Shown: positions 23,667 to 32,699, counted from the first letter of the stretch. The stretch is 64,000 nt of DNA from Nocardioides flavescens (GCF_009823805.1 NZ_WUEK01000002.1:310001-374000); one strand, 5' to 3'. Numbers and translations are program-made. Notes: generated by a model from the sequence alone, not told the origin.

Positions 23667-24367
23667 TCCGGGGAGCCGGGCGCCGCAGCCGCGACCAGGC
23701 CGGCGAGGAGCCCGACGTCGGCGGCGGTCTCCGGGTGCCACTGCACCGCGACGCAGAACCGGTCGCCCTCGGCCTCCATCGCCTCGAGCGTGCCGTCCGC
23801 GGCCCGCGCGACCGCCCGGAACCCCGGATGGGTGGCGACCGACTGGTGGTGGTGGCAGTTCACCGTCACAGCCTCCCCGACGAGCCCGGCCAGACGGCTG
23901 CCGGGCTCGGTCCGCACCGCGACGGTGCCGAAGGCATCGCCCCCGGGGCTGTGGTCGTCGTGACCCACCAGGTCCGGGGTGTGCTGGTCGAGCGTGCCGC
24001 CCGAGCGCACCGCCATCAGCTGCATGCCGCGGCAGACCCCGAGCACCGGCAGTCCGGCCGCCTCGGCGGCGTCGAGCAGGGCGGTCTCCCACGCGTCGCG
24101 GTCGGCGCGCCAGCCCGCGGTGCGCGGGTGCGGCGTCGCGCCGTAGCGACCCGGGTCGACGTCGGCGCCGCCGGAGACGACGAGCCCGTCGAGCCGGGCC
24201 ACCACCGCAGCCGCCCCCTCGGCCGGCTGCGGCGGCAGCAGCACCGGCACGCCGCCGCACGCGACCACGGCCTCGGCGTACTGCGCAGGAAGGAGGTCGG
24301 CGCGCTGGTCCCACACCCCCCACGCCGCCTGCTCGCGGTAGGTCGTGAGACCGATCAACGGGCTCAC
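23663..24367 (-). CDS. Class I glutamine amidotransferase-like, gamma-glutamyl-GABA hydrolase (PuuD) type
   Basis: A 234-aa peptidase C26-type enzyme. The opening SPLIGLTTYREQAAWGVWDQ and VSGGADVDPGRYG are typical of PuuD. The nucleophile Cys is in LPVLGVCRGMQLMAV, and the His-Glu pair in VAVQWHPE near the end. It would release glutamate from a gamma-glutamylated product. It sits downstream of a glutamine-synthetase-like ligase and an aldehyde dehydrogenase, which supports that role. GTG start overlaps the SDR stop (GTGA). Confidence 0.88.
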   Translation of the reverse strand: MSPLIGLTTYREQAAWGVWDQRADLLPAQYAEAVVACGGVPVLLPPQPAEGAAAVVARLDGLVVSGGADVDPGRYGATPHPRTAGWRADRDAWETALLDAAEAAGLPVLGVCRGMQLMAVRSGGTLDQHTPDLVGHDDHSPGGDAFGTVAVRTEPGSRLAGLVGEAVTVNCHHHQSVATHPGFRAVARAADGTLEAMEAEGDRFCVAVQWHPETAADVGLLAGLVAAAAPGSPE

Positions 24368-25143
24368 AGGGGCGTGACGTAGGCCCCGCTGATGCCGCCG
24401 TCGACCAGGAAGGTGTTGGCGGTCATGAACGAGGAGTCGTCGGAGGCCAGGAACAGCACCGCGCTGGCCATCTCCGACGGCTCGCCGAAGCGCCCCATCG
24501 GCACGTGCACGAGGCGTCGCGCCGCGCGCTCGGGGTCGGAGGCGAACAGCTCCTGCAGCAGCGGGGTGTTGACCGGTCCCGGGCAGAGCGCGTTGACGCG
24601 CACGCCCTGGCGGGCGAACTGGACGCCGAGCTCGCGGGTCATCGACAGCACGCCGCCCTTCGAGGCGGAGTAGCTGATCTGCGAGGTCGCCGCGCCCATG
24701 ACCGCGACGAAGGACGCGGTGTTGATGATCGAGCCGCGGCCCTGCTCGAGCATGTGCGGCAGCGCCGCCTTGCAGCACAGGTAGACCGAGGTCAGGTTGA
24801 CCTCCTGCACCTTGCGCCACGCGTCGAGGTCGGTGTCGAGGATCGAGTCGTCCTCCGGCGGGCTGATGCCGGCGTTGTTGAACGCGATGTCGACCGAGCC
24901 GTAGGTGTCCTTGGCGGTCTGGAACAGAGCGTCGACCTGCTCCTTGTCGGTCACGTCGACGTGGACGTACGTCGCCACGCTCTCGCCGCCGAGCTGGCCG
25001 ACCAGCTGGTGGCCACGCTCGTCGTTGAGGTCGCCGATGACGACCTTCGCGCCCTCCTCGACGAAGCGCTCGACGGTCGCGAGACCGATGCCCGAGCAAC
25101 CGCCGGTGATGACCGCGACCCGGTCCTGGATGCGTCCTGCCAC
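24364..25143 (-). CDS. SDR-family dehydrogenase in the amine-catabolic operon
   Basis: A 259-aa classical SDR: TGGCSGIG loop, NNAGISPPEDD, Ser in INTASFVAVMG, YSASK catalytic pair and DGGISGAYV at the C-terminus. Located between the aldehyde dehydrogenase and the PuuD-like gene with tight spacing, it may oxidise or reduce an alcohol/aldehyde intermediate. An SDR is not part of the classical E. coli Puu pathway, so its substrate is an open question. Confidence 0.87.
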   Translation of the reverse strand: MAGRIQDRVAVITGGCSGIGLATVERFVEEGAKVVIGDLNDERGHQLVGQLGGESVATYVHVDVTDKEQVDALFQTAKDTYGSVDIAFNNAGISPPEDDSILDTDLDAWRKVQEVNLTSVYLCCKAALPHMLEQGRGSIINTASFVAVMGAATSQISYSASKGGVLSMTRELGVQFARQGVRVNALCPGPVNTPLLQELFASDPERAARRLVHVPMGRFGEPSEMASAVLFLASDDSSFMTANTFLVDGGISGAYVTPL

Positions 25144-25188
25144 GTGCTGTGTCCTGTTCTCTCTGCTGGATCTGGGGTCTGGGCGTCC

Positions 25189-26568
25189 TCAGTGGGCGAT
25201 GAAGACGTTCTTCTCCTCGGTGAACGCCATCGGGGCGTCCGGGCCGAGCTCGCGGCCGAGGCCGGACTGCTTGTAGCCGCCGAACGGCGTCCAGTAGCGG
25301 ACCGAGGAGTGGCTGTTGACCGAGAGGTTGCCGGCCTCGACGGCCCGGGCGACCCGCAGCCCGCGGCCGAGGTCGGCGGTGAAGATCGAGCCGGACAGGC
25401 CGTACTCGGTGTCGTTGGCCTTGGCGACGGCGTCGGCCTCGTCGTCGAACGGCATCACGGCGACGACGGGCCCGAAGACCTCCTCGCGCCAGATCCGGGT
25501 GGCGGGGTCCTCGACCGCCACGACCGAGGGGGCGACCCACCAGCCGGGGCCGTCGGGACGCGAGCCCTCGATGGTCACGTCGACCTCGTCGAGGTAGGAG
25601 ACGACCCGGTCGCGCTGACCGGACGAGACCAGCGGGCCCATGTCGGCGGACTCGTCCTGCGGGTCGAGCACCCGGACCGCCTGCACGGCGGGCTCGAGGT
25701 GGGTCATGAACTCGTCGTAGACCGAGCGCTCGACCAGGATCCGCGAGCGGGCGCAGCAGTCCTGGCCGGCGTTGTCGAAGACGGCGCCCGGCGCGGCCGC
25801 CGCCGCCGCGGCGACGTCGGCATCGGCGAAGACGATGTTGGAGCTCTTGCCGCCGAGCTCGAGGGTCACCCGCTTCACCTGCTCGGCGCAGCCGGCCATG
25901 ATCTGCTTGCCGACGCGGGTCGAGCCGGTGAAGCAGACCTTGCGCACCAGGTCGTGGGTGACGAAGCGCTGGCCGACCACGTCACCGCGGCCCGGCAGGA
26001 TCGTGAGCACGTGCTCGGGCAGGCCCGCCTCCAGGGCGAGCTCGCCCAGGCGCACCGCCGTCATGGGGGTCAGCTCGGCAGGCTTGAGGACCACCGTGTT
26101 GCCCGCGGCCAGCGCCGGCGCGAAGCCCCAGCCGGCGATCGGCATCGGGAAGTTCCACGGCACGATGACCCCCACGACGCCCAGCGGCTCGTGGAAGGTC
26201 ACGTCGGTGCCGCCGGCGACCGGGATCTGACGGCCGAACATCCGCTCGGGCGCCCCGGCGTAGTAGTTGAGGCAGTCGCGGACGTTGCCGGCCTCCCAGC
26301 GCGCGTTGCCCCAGGTGTGGCCGGCGTTGCGCACCTCGAGCTCGGCGAGCTCCTCGACGTGGGCGTCGACGACCGAGGCGAAGCGGCGCAGCATCGCCGC
26401 CCGCTCACCCGGCGCGACGGCGCGCCAGTGCTGGAACGCCTCGTGCGAGGCCGCGATGGCGGCGTCGGCGCCCGCCAGGTCGACCAGGGGTACGTCGGCC
26501 AGCGGCTTCTCGGTGGCCGGGTCGACGACGGTGAAGACGTCCGGACGGTCCGCAGAGGTGGTGCTCAC
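25189..26568 (-). CDS. NAD(P)-dependent aldehyde dehydrogenase (PuuC-like)
   Basis: A 459-aa ALDH. NAD-binding and catalytic motifs are all present: VGVIVPWNFPMPI, VVLKPAELTP, FTGSTRVGKQIM, catalytic Glu in LELGGKSSNIVF and catalytic Cys in NAGQDCCARSRILVE. C-terminal PFGGYKQSGLGRELG matches the betaine/gamma-aminobutyraldehyde group. It would oxidise a (gamma-glutamyl-)aminoaldehyde to the acid. GTG start overlaps the stop of the synthetase gene (GTGA), so the two are coupled. Confidence 0.9.
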   Translation of the reverse strand: MSTTSADRPDVFTVVDPATEKPLADVPLVDLAGADAAIAASHEAFQHWRAVAPGERAAMLRRFASVVDAHVEELAELEVRNAGHTWGNARWEAGNVRDCLNYYAGAPERMFGRQIPVAGGTDVTFHEPLGVVGVIVPWNFPMPIAGWGFAPALAAGNTVVLKPAELTPMTAVRLGELALEAGLPEHVLTILPGRGDVVGQRFVTHDLVRKVCFTGSTRVGKQIMAGCAEQVKRVTLELGGKSSNIVFADADVAAAAAAAPGAVFDNAGQDCCARSRILVERSVYDEFMTHLEPAVQAVRVLDPQDESADMGPLVSSGQRDRVVSYLDEVDVTIEGSRPDGPGWWVAPSVVAVEDPATRIWREEVFGPVVAVMPFDDEADAVAKANDTEYGLSGSIFTADLGRGLRVARAVEAGNLSVNSHSSVRYWTPFGGYKQSGLGRELGPDAPMAFTEEKNVFIAH

Positions 26569-27935
26569 AGTCGTTCGAAGCCTCTCTTCAGCTCCCAGTC
26601 GGTCACGGCGGCGTCGTAGGTGCGCAGCTCGACGTCGGCCATGTTGGTGTAGTGGTCGACCACCTCGTCGCCGAAGGCGGCGCGGGCGACCTCGGAGGAG
26701 GCGAAGAGCGTGCGCGCCTCCCACATCGTGTGCGGCACCTGCGGCTTGTCGGCGTCGTAGGCGTTGCCGACGAGCTCGGGCTCGAGGGGCAGCTCGTGCT
26801 CGATGCCGTGCAGGCCGCCGGCGAGCATTGCCGCGACCGCGAGGTAGGGGTTGACGTCGGCGCCGGGCAGCCGGTTCTCCAGCCGCGCCGCGGGGCCCTT
26901 GCCCACGAGGCGGACGGCGCAGGTGCGGTTGTCGTGGCCCCAGGCGACGGCGGTCGGCGCGAAGGAGCCGTGGGCGAAGCGCTTGTAGGAGTTGATGTTG
27001 GGTGCGTACAGCAGCGTCAGCTCGGCCGCGGTCGCGAGGATGCCGGCGACGAAGTGGTCGTAGAGCGCGGAGCGCTCACCCCGCTCGGCGTCCCAGAACA
27101 CCAGCGAGTCGTCCTGGCCGCGCAGCGAGAGGTGCACGTGGCACGAGCTGCCCTCGCGCTCGTTGTACTTCGCCATGAAGGTCAGCGCCTTGCCCTGCTG
27201 GGCGGCGATCTCCTTGGCGACGGTCTTGTAGACCGCGTGGTTGTCGCAGGTCGTCAGGGCGTCGGCGTAGAGGAACCCGATCTCGTGCTGGCCGAAGTTG
27301 CACTCGCCCTTGGCGCCCTCGACGTCGAGCCCCGCGGCGTACATCGTGTTGCGGATCGCCCGCAGCAGCGGCTCGACGCGCGTGGTGCCGAGGATGGAGT
27401 AGTCGACGTTGTACTGGTTGACCGGGCGCAGGTCGCGGTACGCCGCATCGGCGGCGGCCTCGTAGGTCGTGTCGAAGGCGATGAACTCCAGCTCGGTGCC
27501 GGCCAGCGCCGTCCAGCCGCGCTCGGCGCAGCGGTCCAGCTGGGCCTGCAGGATCGTGCGCGGCGACTGCACGACCGGGGAGTGGTCCAACCAGACCAGG
27601 TCGCACTGCACCATCGCGGTGGCGGGCAGGTGGTCGAGCACGCGGATGGTGCGCTCGTCGAGCGCGAACTCCATGTCGCCGTACCCCCGCTCCCACGAGC
27701 TCATGGCGTACCCGCCGACGGTGTTCATGTCCACGTCGACGGCGAGGAGGTAGTTGCAGCCCTCCGTGCCGTGGTCGACCACGATGTCGGCGAAGTAGCG
27801 ACCGTGCAGCCGCTTGCCCTGCAGCCGGCCCTGCATGTCGGTGAACGCGACGACGACCGTGTCGATGCTGCCGTCGTCGATGCGGGCGACCAGCTCGGCC
27901 ATCGTCAGGTGCCGGTCGTTGCGCTTGGTGCTCAT
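26565..27935 (-). CDS. Glutamine-synthetase-family ligase (gamma-glutamyl-polyamine/amine synthetase type)
   Basis: A 456-aa GS-fold enzyme, but not an ordinary GlnA. The beta-grasp start is FTDMQGRLQGKRLHGRYF. Metal and ATP sites are ELEFIAFDTTYE, EGAKGECNFGQHEIGF, FMAKYNEREGSSCHVHLSL and NRTCAVRLVGKGPAARLENRLPGADVNPYLAVAAM. These resemble PuuA and the actinobacterial GlnA3/GlnA4 group, which gamma-glutamylate polyamines or ethanolamine. The neighbours (ALDH, PuuD-like hydrolase, GntR/FadR-family regulator, APC permease) fit amine catabolism. The exact amine is not determinable here. Confidence 0.88.
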   Translation of the reverse strand: MSTKRNDRHLTMAELVARIDDGSIDTVVVAFTDMQGRLQGKRLHGRYFADIVVDHGTEGCNYLLAVDVDMNTVGGYAMSSWERGYGDMEFALDERTIRVLDHLPATAMVQCDLVWLDHSPVVQSPRTILQAQLDRCAERGWTALAGTELEFIAFDTTYEAAADAAYRDLRPVNQYNVDYSILGTTRVEPLLRAIRNTMYAAGLDVEGAKGECNFGQHEIGFLYADALTTCDNHAVYKTVAKEIAAQQGKALTFMAKYNEREGSSCHVHLSLRGQDDSLVFWDAERGERSALYDHFVAGILATAAELTLLYAPNINSYKRFAHGSFAPTAVAWGHDNRTCAVRLVGKGPAARLENRLPGADVNPYLAVAAMLAGGLHGIEHELPLEPELVGNAYDADKPQVPHTMWEARTLFASSEVARAAFGDEVVDHYTNMADVELRTYDAAVTDWELKRGFERL

Positions 27936-27946
27936 GGCGCGCTCCT

Positions 27947-28687
27947 CTATCCCACCAGGCCGCGCAGGAGGGCGGCCGTGTCGTCGCAGTGTTCCTCCAT
28001 GACCTTGCGCGCCTGGGTCGCGCGACCCGCGAGGACCGCGGTGACCAGGCGGTCGTGCTGGGCGTCGGAGTGCCCGATGTTGGCCTCGAGGACCGGGATC
28101 GCGAGCAGCATCTCGTGGAGCACCGCCTGCACGGAGGTGACGGCCTCGACGGTGCGCGGCGAACCGGTGAGCGAGGCGAGCGTGAGGTGGAAGCGCGAGT
28201 CGGCCTGGCGGTGCTCGGCCGGCCGACGGGCCGCGGTGACCTCCTGGTGGGCCTGCACGAGCTGGTCGCGCTGCTCCTCGGTGAGCGGGCGGTCGGCGGC
28301 CAGGGCGGCCGCGCCCGGCTCGACGATGCGCCGGAAGTCGAGGGTGTCGAGCCACTCGTCGCGCTTGGCGGCCTTGATCCGCGCGGCCGCGCGGGCCGAG
28401 GGGGTGCGCGGGCGCTGGGTGACGACGGTGCCGCCGCCGCGACCGCGCGTCGTCTCGACCAGCCCGGCCTGGCGCAGCGCGACCATCGCCTCGCGCAGCG
28501 TGGCGCGCGAGACCTGGAGCCGCTCGGCGAGGTCGCGCTCGGCCGGCAGGGTGGTGCCGCGCGGGTAGACGCCGAGGCGGATCGCGGTCGCGAGCTGCTC
28601 GACGCACGACTCGAAGGCGTGGTGGGCGCGCACCGGACGCAGCACCGCCTCGGGCAGCGAGTGCGGGGTGGCGGTCACGGGGAGCAT
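27947..28687 (-). CDS. GntR/FadR-family transcriptional regulator
   Basis: A 246-aa regulator. An N-terminal winged helix (LATAIRLGVYPRGTTLPAERDLAERLQVSRATLREAMVAL is its span, residues about 35-75) is followed by RGRGGGTVV. The C-terminal FCD-type effector domain has RRIVEPGAAALAA, SRFHLTLASLTGSP and HDRLVTAVLAGRATQARKVMEEH, with metal-site histidines. It precedes the synthetase gene by 11 bases on the same strand. It probably controls itself, that operon and the divergent permease through the 28717-28738 dyad. ATG at 28687 is the likely start. Confidence 0.87.
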   Translation of the reverse strand: MLPVTATPHSLPEAVLRPVRAHHAFESCVEQLATAIRLGVYPRGTTLPAERDLAERLQVSRATLREAMVALRQAGLVETTRGRGGGTVVTQRPRTPSARAAARIKAAKRDEWLDTLDFRRIVEPGAAALAADRPLTEEQRDQLVQAHQEVTAARRPAEHRQADSRFHLTLASLTGSPRTVEAVTSVQAVLHEMLLAIPVLEANIGHSDAQHDRLVTAVLAGRATQARKVMEEHCDDTAALLRGLVG

Positions 28688-28716
28688 CCTGCGAGGCCCG
28701 GCCGGTGCTGTCAATC

Positions 28717-28738
28717 AAAGGTCTGGACTCAGACCTTT
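28717..28738. promoter_or_regulatory. Operator candidate for the GntR/FadR-type regulator
   Basis: AAAGGTCT-GGACTC-AGACCTTT is a perfect dyad with 8-base arms in the divergent spacer, 30 bases upstream of the regulator start and 92 bases upstream of the permease start. Dyads of this size with GGTC/GACC halves are typical for FadR-branch GntR regulators. Confidence 0.7.
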
Positions 28739-28829
28739 AACACAGGAACTGTTTACACGTGCTCGGCGGCGGGTCTAGTTTCTGGCCAACTCGCGACGAC
28801 GGACGCGACCTGTGGGAGGGGAACCCGGC

Positions 28830-30392
28830 ATGACCATGGACGAGCGACACGTGGACGACGACGAGGCGCTCCTCGCGAGACTGGGCTACAAGCAGGAGCT
28901 GGCCCGCAGCTGGTCGGGCTTCTCCAACTTCGCGATCTCGTTCTCGATCATCTCGATCCTCGCCGGCTGCCTGACGACGTACGGCGCGGGCATCGCCAAC
29001 GGCGGGCCGGTCTCGATCTCGTGGTCCTGGCCGATCATCTCGCTGCTGATCCTCGTCATCGGCTTCACGATGGCCGAGCTGGTCTCGGCGATGCCGACCT
29101 CGGGCGGCATCTACTACTGGGCTTCCAAGCTCGGTGGGCCCGCGGCCGGGTTCTTCACGGGCTGGCTCAACCTCATCGGCCTCTTCGCGGTGACCGCGTC
29201 GGTCGCCTACGGCTGCGCGACGTTCTTCGAGCTGACCTTCGACGCCTGGGGCTGGTTCGACGGCTTCTCGCTCAACCGCGTCTTCGTCCTGTTCCTGGTG
29301 ATCCTGGCGCTGATCTCGCTGGTCAACATCTTCTCCAGCCACCTGCTCGCGATCATCAACAACGTCTCGGTGTGGTGGCACGTCGTCGGCGCGGCGTTCC
29401 TCGTGCTGGTGCTCGTGCTCGTGCCCGACAGCCACCTGAGCCTGTCGCAGGTGTTCACCGACCGCTTCAACGGCTCCGGGTGGGACGGCGGCTCGACCGG
29501 CAGCCTGACCTACTTCTTCGTCATCATCCCGTTCGGCTTCATCCTCACGCAGTACACGATCACCGGCTACGACGCCTCGGTGCACCTCTCGGAGGAGACC
29601 CAGGGCGCGGCCAAGACGGCGGCCCGCGCGATCTGGCAGTCGATCCTCTACTCCGCGATCGGCGGCTACGTCCTGCTCCTCGCCATCACCTTCGCGATCC
29701 CGCAGGTCGACGGCGTGCCGGCGTACGCCGACATCCCGGCGGGCGGCGTCGCCTACGTCTTCGACGCCGCACTGGGCTCGAAGTGGGCCGGGCTGCTGCT
29801 CCTGGTCTCGGCCTGCGCGCAGCTCTTCTGCGCCACCGCCTGCCTCACCTCGACCTCGCGGATGATGTTCGCCTTCAGCCGCGACCGCGCGGTGCCGGGC
29901 TCGAAGCTGTGGTCGAAGGTCAACGCCCAGAAGACGCCCGCCAACGCCGTCATCTGCGCCGCGCTCGTCGCCGTCGTCATCACGCTCCCGGCGCTCAAGT
30001 CGGTCAACGGCATCCCGACGGCCTTCTACGCGGTCACCTCGGTCTCGGTCATCGGCCTCTACTTCTCCTTCGCGATCCCGATCTACCTGCGCTGGCGTGC
30101 GGGCGACTCCTTCCAGGTCGGCTCCTGGAACAACGGCAGCAAGTACAAGTGGATGAACCCGCTCGCCGTGGTGGAGATCGTGGTGGTCGGGCTGATGCTG
30201 ATGCTGCCCACCTCGCCGTTCGGTGCGCCGTGGCGCGACGAGTTCGACTGGGCCAGCGTCAACTACGCCCCGATCATGACTGTCGGCGTGCTGCTGCTCC
30301 TCGCGATCTGGTGGGGCGTCTCGGCCCGGAACTGGTTCACCGGGCCGGTGAAGACCATCGACCCGGCCGTCGTGGAGGTCTACGAGGACTGA
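28830..30392 (+). CDS. APC-superfamily amino acid/amine permease
   Basis: A 520-aa transporter with about 12 membrane helices. The N-terminal motif LGYKQELARSWSGFSNFAISFSIISILAG and MAELVSAMPTSGGIYYWASKLGGP are typical of the APC amino-acid/GABA permease group, as is GYDASVHLSEET between helices. It likely imports the amine or amino acid broken down by the divergent GS-like operon. ATG at 28830 is preceded by a GGGAGGGG ribosome-binding site. Confidence 0.9.
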   Translation: MTMDERHVDDDEALLARLGYKQELARSWSGFSNFAISFSIISILAGCLTTYGAGIANGGPVSISWSWPIISLLILVIGFTMAELVSAMPTSGGIYYWASKLGGPAAGFFTGWLNLIGLFAVTASVAYGCATFFELTFDAWGWFDGFSLNRVFVLFLVILALISLVNIFSSHLLAIINNVSVWWHVVGAAFLVLVLVLVPDSHLSLSQVFTDRFNGSGWDGGSTGSLTYFFVIIPFGFILTQYTITGYDASVHLSEETQGAAKTAARAIWQSILYSAIGGYVLLLAITFAIPQVDGVPAYADIPAGGVAYVFDAALGSKWAGLLLLVSACAQLFCATACLTSTSRMMFAFSRDRAVPGSKLWSKVNAQKTPANAVICAALVAVVITLPALKSVNGIPTAFYAVTSVSVIGLYFSFAIPIYLRWRAGDSFQVGSWNNGSKYKWMNPLAVVEIVVVGLMLMLPTSPFGAPWRDEFDWASVNYAPIMTVGVLLLLAIWWGVSARNWFTGPVKTIDPAVVEVYED

Positions 30393-30432
30393 TCAGCCCG
30401 GTTCGGCGCCGGCCCGCCCGTAGGGTGGGCCG

Positions 30433-30900
30433 GTGCCGATCCCGGAGTTCATCGTCGACGTCCGCCGGATGATCGGCACCCACCCGCTCTGGCTGCCCGG
30501 CATCACGGCCGTCGTACGTCGGGGCGAGGAGGTGCTGCTCGTCCGGCGCGCCGACAACGACGAGTGGACGCCGGTGACGGGCATCGTCGACCCGGGCGAG
30601 GAGCCGGCCGTCGCGGCCCGGCGCGAGGCGCTCGAGGAGACCGGCGTCGAGGTCCGCGTCGACCGGCTCGCCGGGGTGATGGTGGTCCCCGAGGTCGTCT
30701 ACCCCAACGGCGACCGGGCGTCCTACCTCGACGTCACCTTCGCGTGCACGTGGCTCTCGGGCGAGGCGCACGTCGCCGACGACGAGTCGAGCGACGTCCG
30801 CTGGTGGCCCCTCGCGGCGCTCCCGCCCATGCGTCCGGAGTACCTCGAGCGGATCGACGCCGCGTCGTCGGGGGAGGAACGGGCGCGGTTCCGCGCCTGA
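30433..30900 (+). CDS. NUDIX hydrolase
   Basis: A 155-aa protein with a perfect Nudix box, GIVDPGEEPAVAARREALEETGV, fitting Gx5Ex7REUxEExGU. The barrel strands around it include ITAVVRRGEEVLLVRRADNDEWTPVTG. The size and motif order are those of mutT/ADP-ribose-type hydrolases, but the substrate is not predictable. The start is GTG (V P I P E F). Confidence 0.9.
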   Translation: MPIPEFIVDVRRMIGTHPLWLPGITAVVRRGEEVLLVRRADNDEWTPVTGIVDPGEEPAVAARREALEETGVEVRVDRLAGVMVVPEVVYPNGDRASYLDVTFACTWLSGEAHVADDESSDVRWWPLAALPPMRPEYLERIDAASSGEERARFRA

Positions 30901-30947
30901 CGGAATGTTCCGCCGTCGACGGGGGCGGGGACGGTTAGGCTGGGCGA

Positions 30948-32087
30948 ATGGCTGTTCGGGCGGCTCCTTCACTGCGAGCGAGGATCGGTGCGTGGCGCAC
31001 CGGTTCGCCCGAGAGCCAGTGGGCGACCGCCGCGGCGATGCTCGCGGTCATCGCCGTCTCCTTCGTCGTCTCGCTGGTCGACCGCGACTACATGCCGCTC
31101 TCGGCCTACTTCGTGTGGCTGCTCGTCGCGAGCCTCCTGCTGAGCTTCCGCCCGCTTCTCCTGGTCGCCGTCGCCGACATCCTCGCCGGCGTCGGGTCGC
31201 TGCTGCTCGTCCGAGCGCTCGAGCCGCTCGTCGTGGTCTCGATCGGGTGGTTCCTCGCAGGGACGGCCCTGGTGCTGGTGGTCTCGAGCCGCCAGCGCAG
31301 CGGTCTGCCCGCGACGCTGAGCGAGTCGTTCCTGGCCGACCTCAAGGAGCGGCTCCTGGCCCAGGGGCGCATCCCGCCGCTGCCGCCGGGCTGGGAGTCC
31401 CAGACCGCGATGGTCGCCTCCCACGGAGTGTCGTACGCCGGTGACTTCATGGTCGCCGACCTCAGCGACGACCGGCGCCGGCTCGAGCTGATCCTGGTCG
31501 ACGTGTGCGGCAAGGGCACCGCGGCCGGGCCGGCGGCCCTGCAGTTCGCCGGGGCGCTCGGCGGGCTGATCGGAGCCCTGCCGCCCGAGCAGCTCTTCCG
31601 CACGGCCAACGACTTCCTGCTGCGCCGCGGGGGCGACGAGGCCTTCGCGACCGCCGTCCACGTGCTGGTCGACCTCGAGGACGGGACCTACCAGATCACC
31701 AGCGCCGGACACCCGCCCGCGCTGCGCTGGGACGTGCCGCAGGGGGAGTGGGTCATCGACAACGCCCGTGGGACCGCGCTGGGCGTCCTCCACGACCCCG
31801 AGCTGCACACCAGCCACGGCAGGCTCTTCCACGGCGAGGCGCTGCTCTTCTACACCGACGGCGTCGTCGAGAGCCGCGGCACCCACATCGACGCCGGCAT
31901 CGCCTGGCTCCAGCGCACCGCCCACGACGCCGTCGGCCTCGGCTTCGGCGGAGCCGCGCACCGCATCGTCGGCGAGGTCGACTCCCACGACGACGACCGC
32001 GCCGTGCTGATCCTCAGCCGCGCCCCGCTGGCGCGGAGCGAGACTCCGGCCCAGGCCCGCGAGGCCCTGCCGGTCCACCCCGGCTGA
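30948..32087 (+). CDS. Membrane-bound SpoIIE/RsbU-type PP2C phosphatase
   Basis: A 379-aa protein. Residues 1-105 form about four membrane helices (TAAAMLAVIAVSFVVSLV, AYFVWLLVASLLLSF, LLLVAVADILAGVGSLLLV, VVSIGWFLAGTALVLVV). The catalytic PP2C domain follows: SYAGDFMVADLSDD, LILVDVCGKGTAAGPAAL, SAGHPPALRW, LFYTDGVVESR and DDDRAVLIL, with the metal-binding Asp residues kept. Such enzymes dephosphorylate anti-sigma-factor antagonists. No partner switch gene is adjacent. The last 74 bases overlap the convergent DUF2238-like gene. Confidence 0.88.
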   Translation: MAVRAAPSLRARIGAWRTGSPESQWATAAAMLAVIAVSFVVSLVDRDYMPLSAYFVWLLVASLLLSFRPLLLVAVADILAGVGSLLLVRALEPLVVVSIGWFLAGTALVLVVSSRQRSGLPATLSESFLADLKERLLAQGRIPPLPPGWESQTAMVASHGVSYAGDFMVADLSDDRRRLELILVDVCGKGTAAGPAALQFAGALGGLIGALPPEQLFRTANDFLLRRGGDEAFATAVHVLVDLEDGTYQITSAGHPPALRWDVPQGEWVIDNARGTALGVLHDPELHTSHGRLFHGEALLFYTDGVVESRGTHIDAGIAWLQRTAHDAVGLGFGGAAHRIVGEVDSHDDDRAVLILSRAPLARSETPAQAREALPVHPG

Positions 32088-32673
32088 CCCGGCTGCTGAG
32101 CGTCGCGACCACCAGCGCCGCCACGAACCCGCCGCTCGTCCCCAGCACCATGTCCCCGAGCGTGTCCTCGTAGGCCGTGTCGAGCTCGGTGCCGTGCCGG
32201 ATGAACGTCCACCACTCGCCGACCTCCCAGCCGAGCGCGAGCAGGCACCCCAGCTCGGTGATCGCCAGCACCTGCACCCACCGCGGCCTGACGTCGCGGG
32301 CCAGCACCAGTCCCAGACCGGTGAGCAGGAAGAACCAGTTCACGAAGTGGTTGACGTCGTCCCACCACGCCACTCGGTCGTAGAGGTCGAGACTGTTGCC
32401 GGTCGTGTCGATCAGGAAGCCCAGCATCACCAGCGCGAACGCGGCGTACGGCACCGTGGCGTCCGGACGTCGGCGCCCGACCGTGACCCACCACAGTGCC
32501 GGCACGAGCAGCATCAGCACCGGGTAGGCCGCGAGCCGGGCGCCGAACGCCTTGTCCGCGAACCGGTCGATCCCCGGCACCCACGTCGCCACCGCCAGCT
32601 GTGCCACGGTCGCCACCAGCACCGCCGTCGGCAGCCAGGCTCCGACGTGTCGACGTCGCTCGCCCGGTCTCAC
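32014..32673 (-). CDS. Membrane protein, DUF2238/YjdF-like
   Basis: A 219-aa protein with about six membrane helices. The run VAWWDDVNHFVNWFFLLTGLGLVLARDV, GWEVGEWWTFIRHGTELDTAYEDTLGDMVLGTSGG is the family-specific core, with Asp, His and Glu residues inside the membrane region. The function is unknown. The gene ends inside the phosphatase gene on the other strand. The C-terminal tail (about 25 residues, Pro/Gly/Arg-rich) is the part in the overlap and may be dispensable. Confidence 0.8.
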   Translation of the reverse strand: MRPGERRRHVGAWLPTAVLVATVAQLAVATWVPGIDRFADKAFGARLAAYPVLMLLVPALWWVTVGRRRPDATVPYAAFALVMLGFLIDTTGNSLDLYDRVAWWDDVNHFVNWFFLLTGLGLVLARDVRPRWVQVLAITELGCLLALGWEVGEWWTFIRHGTELDTAYEDTLGDMVLGTSGGFVAALVVATLSSRVSRGGPAGPRGPGPESRSAPAGRG

Positions 32674-32699
32674 ATGAGCATCATCGGCACCCGTCGCGC

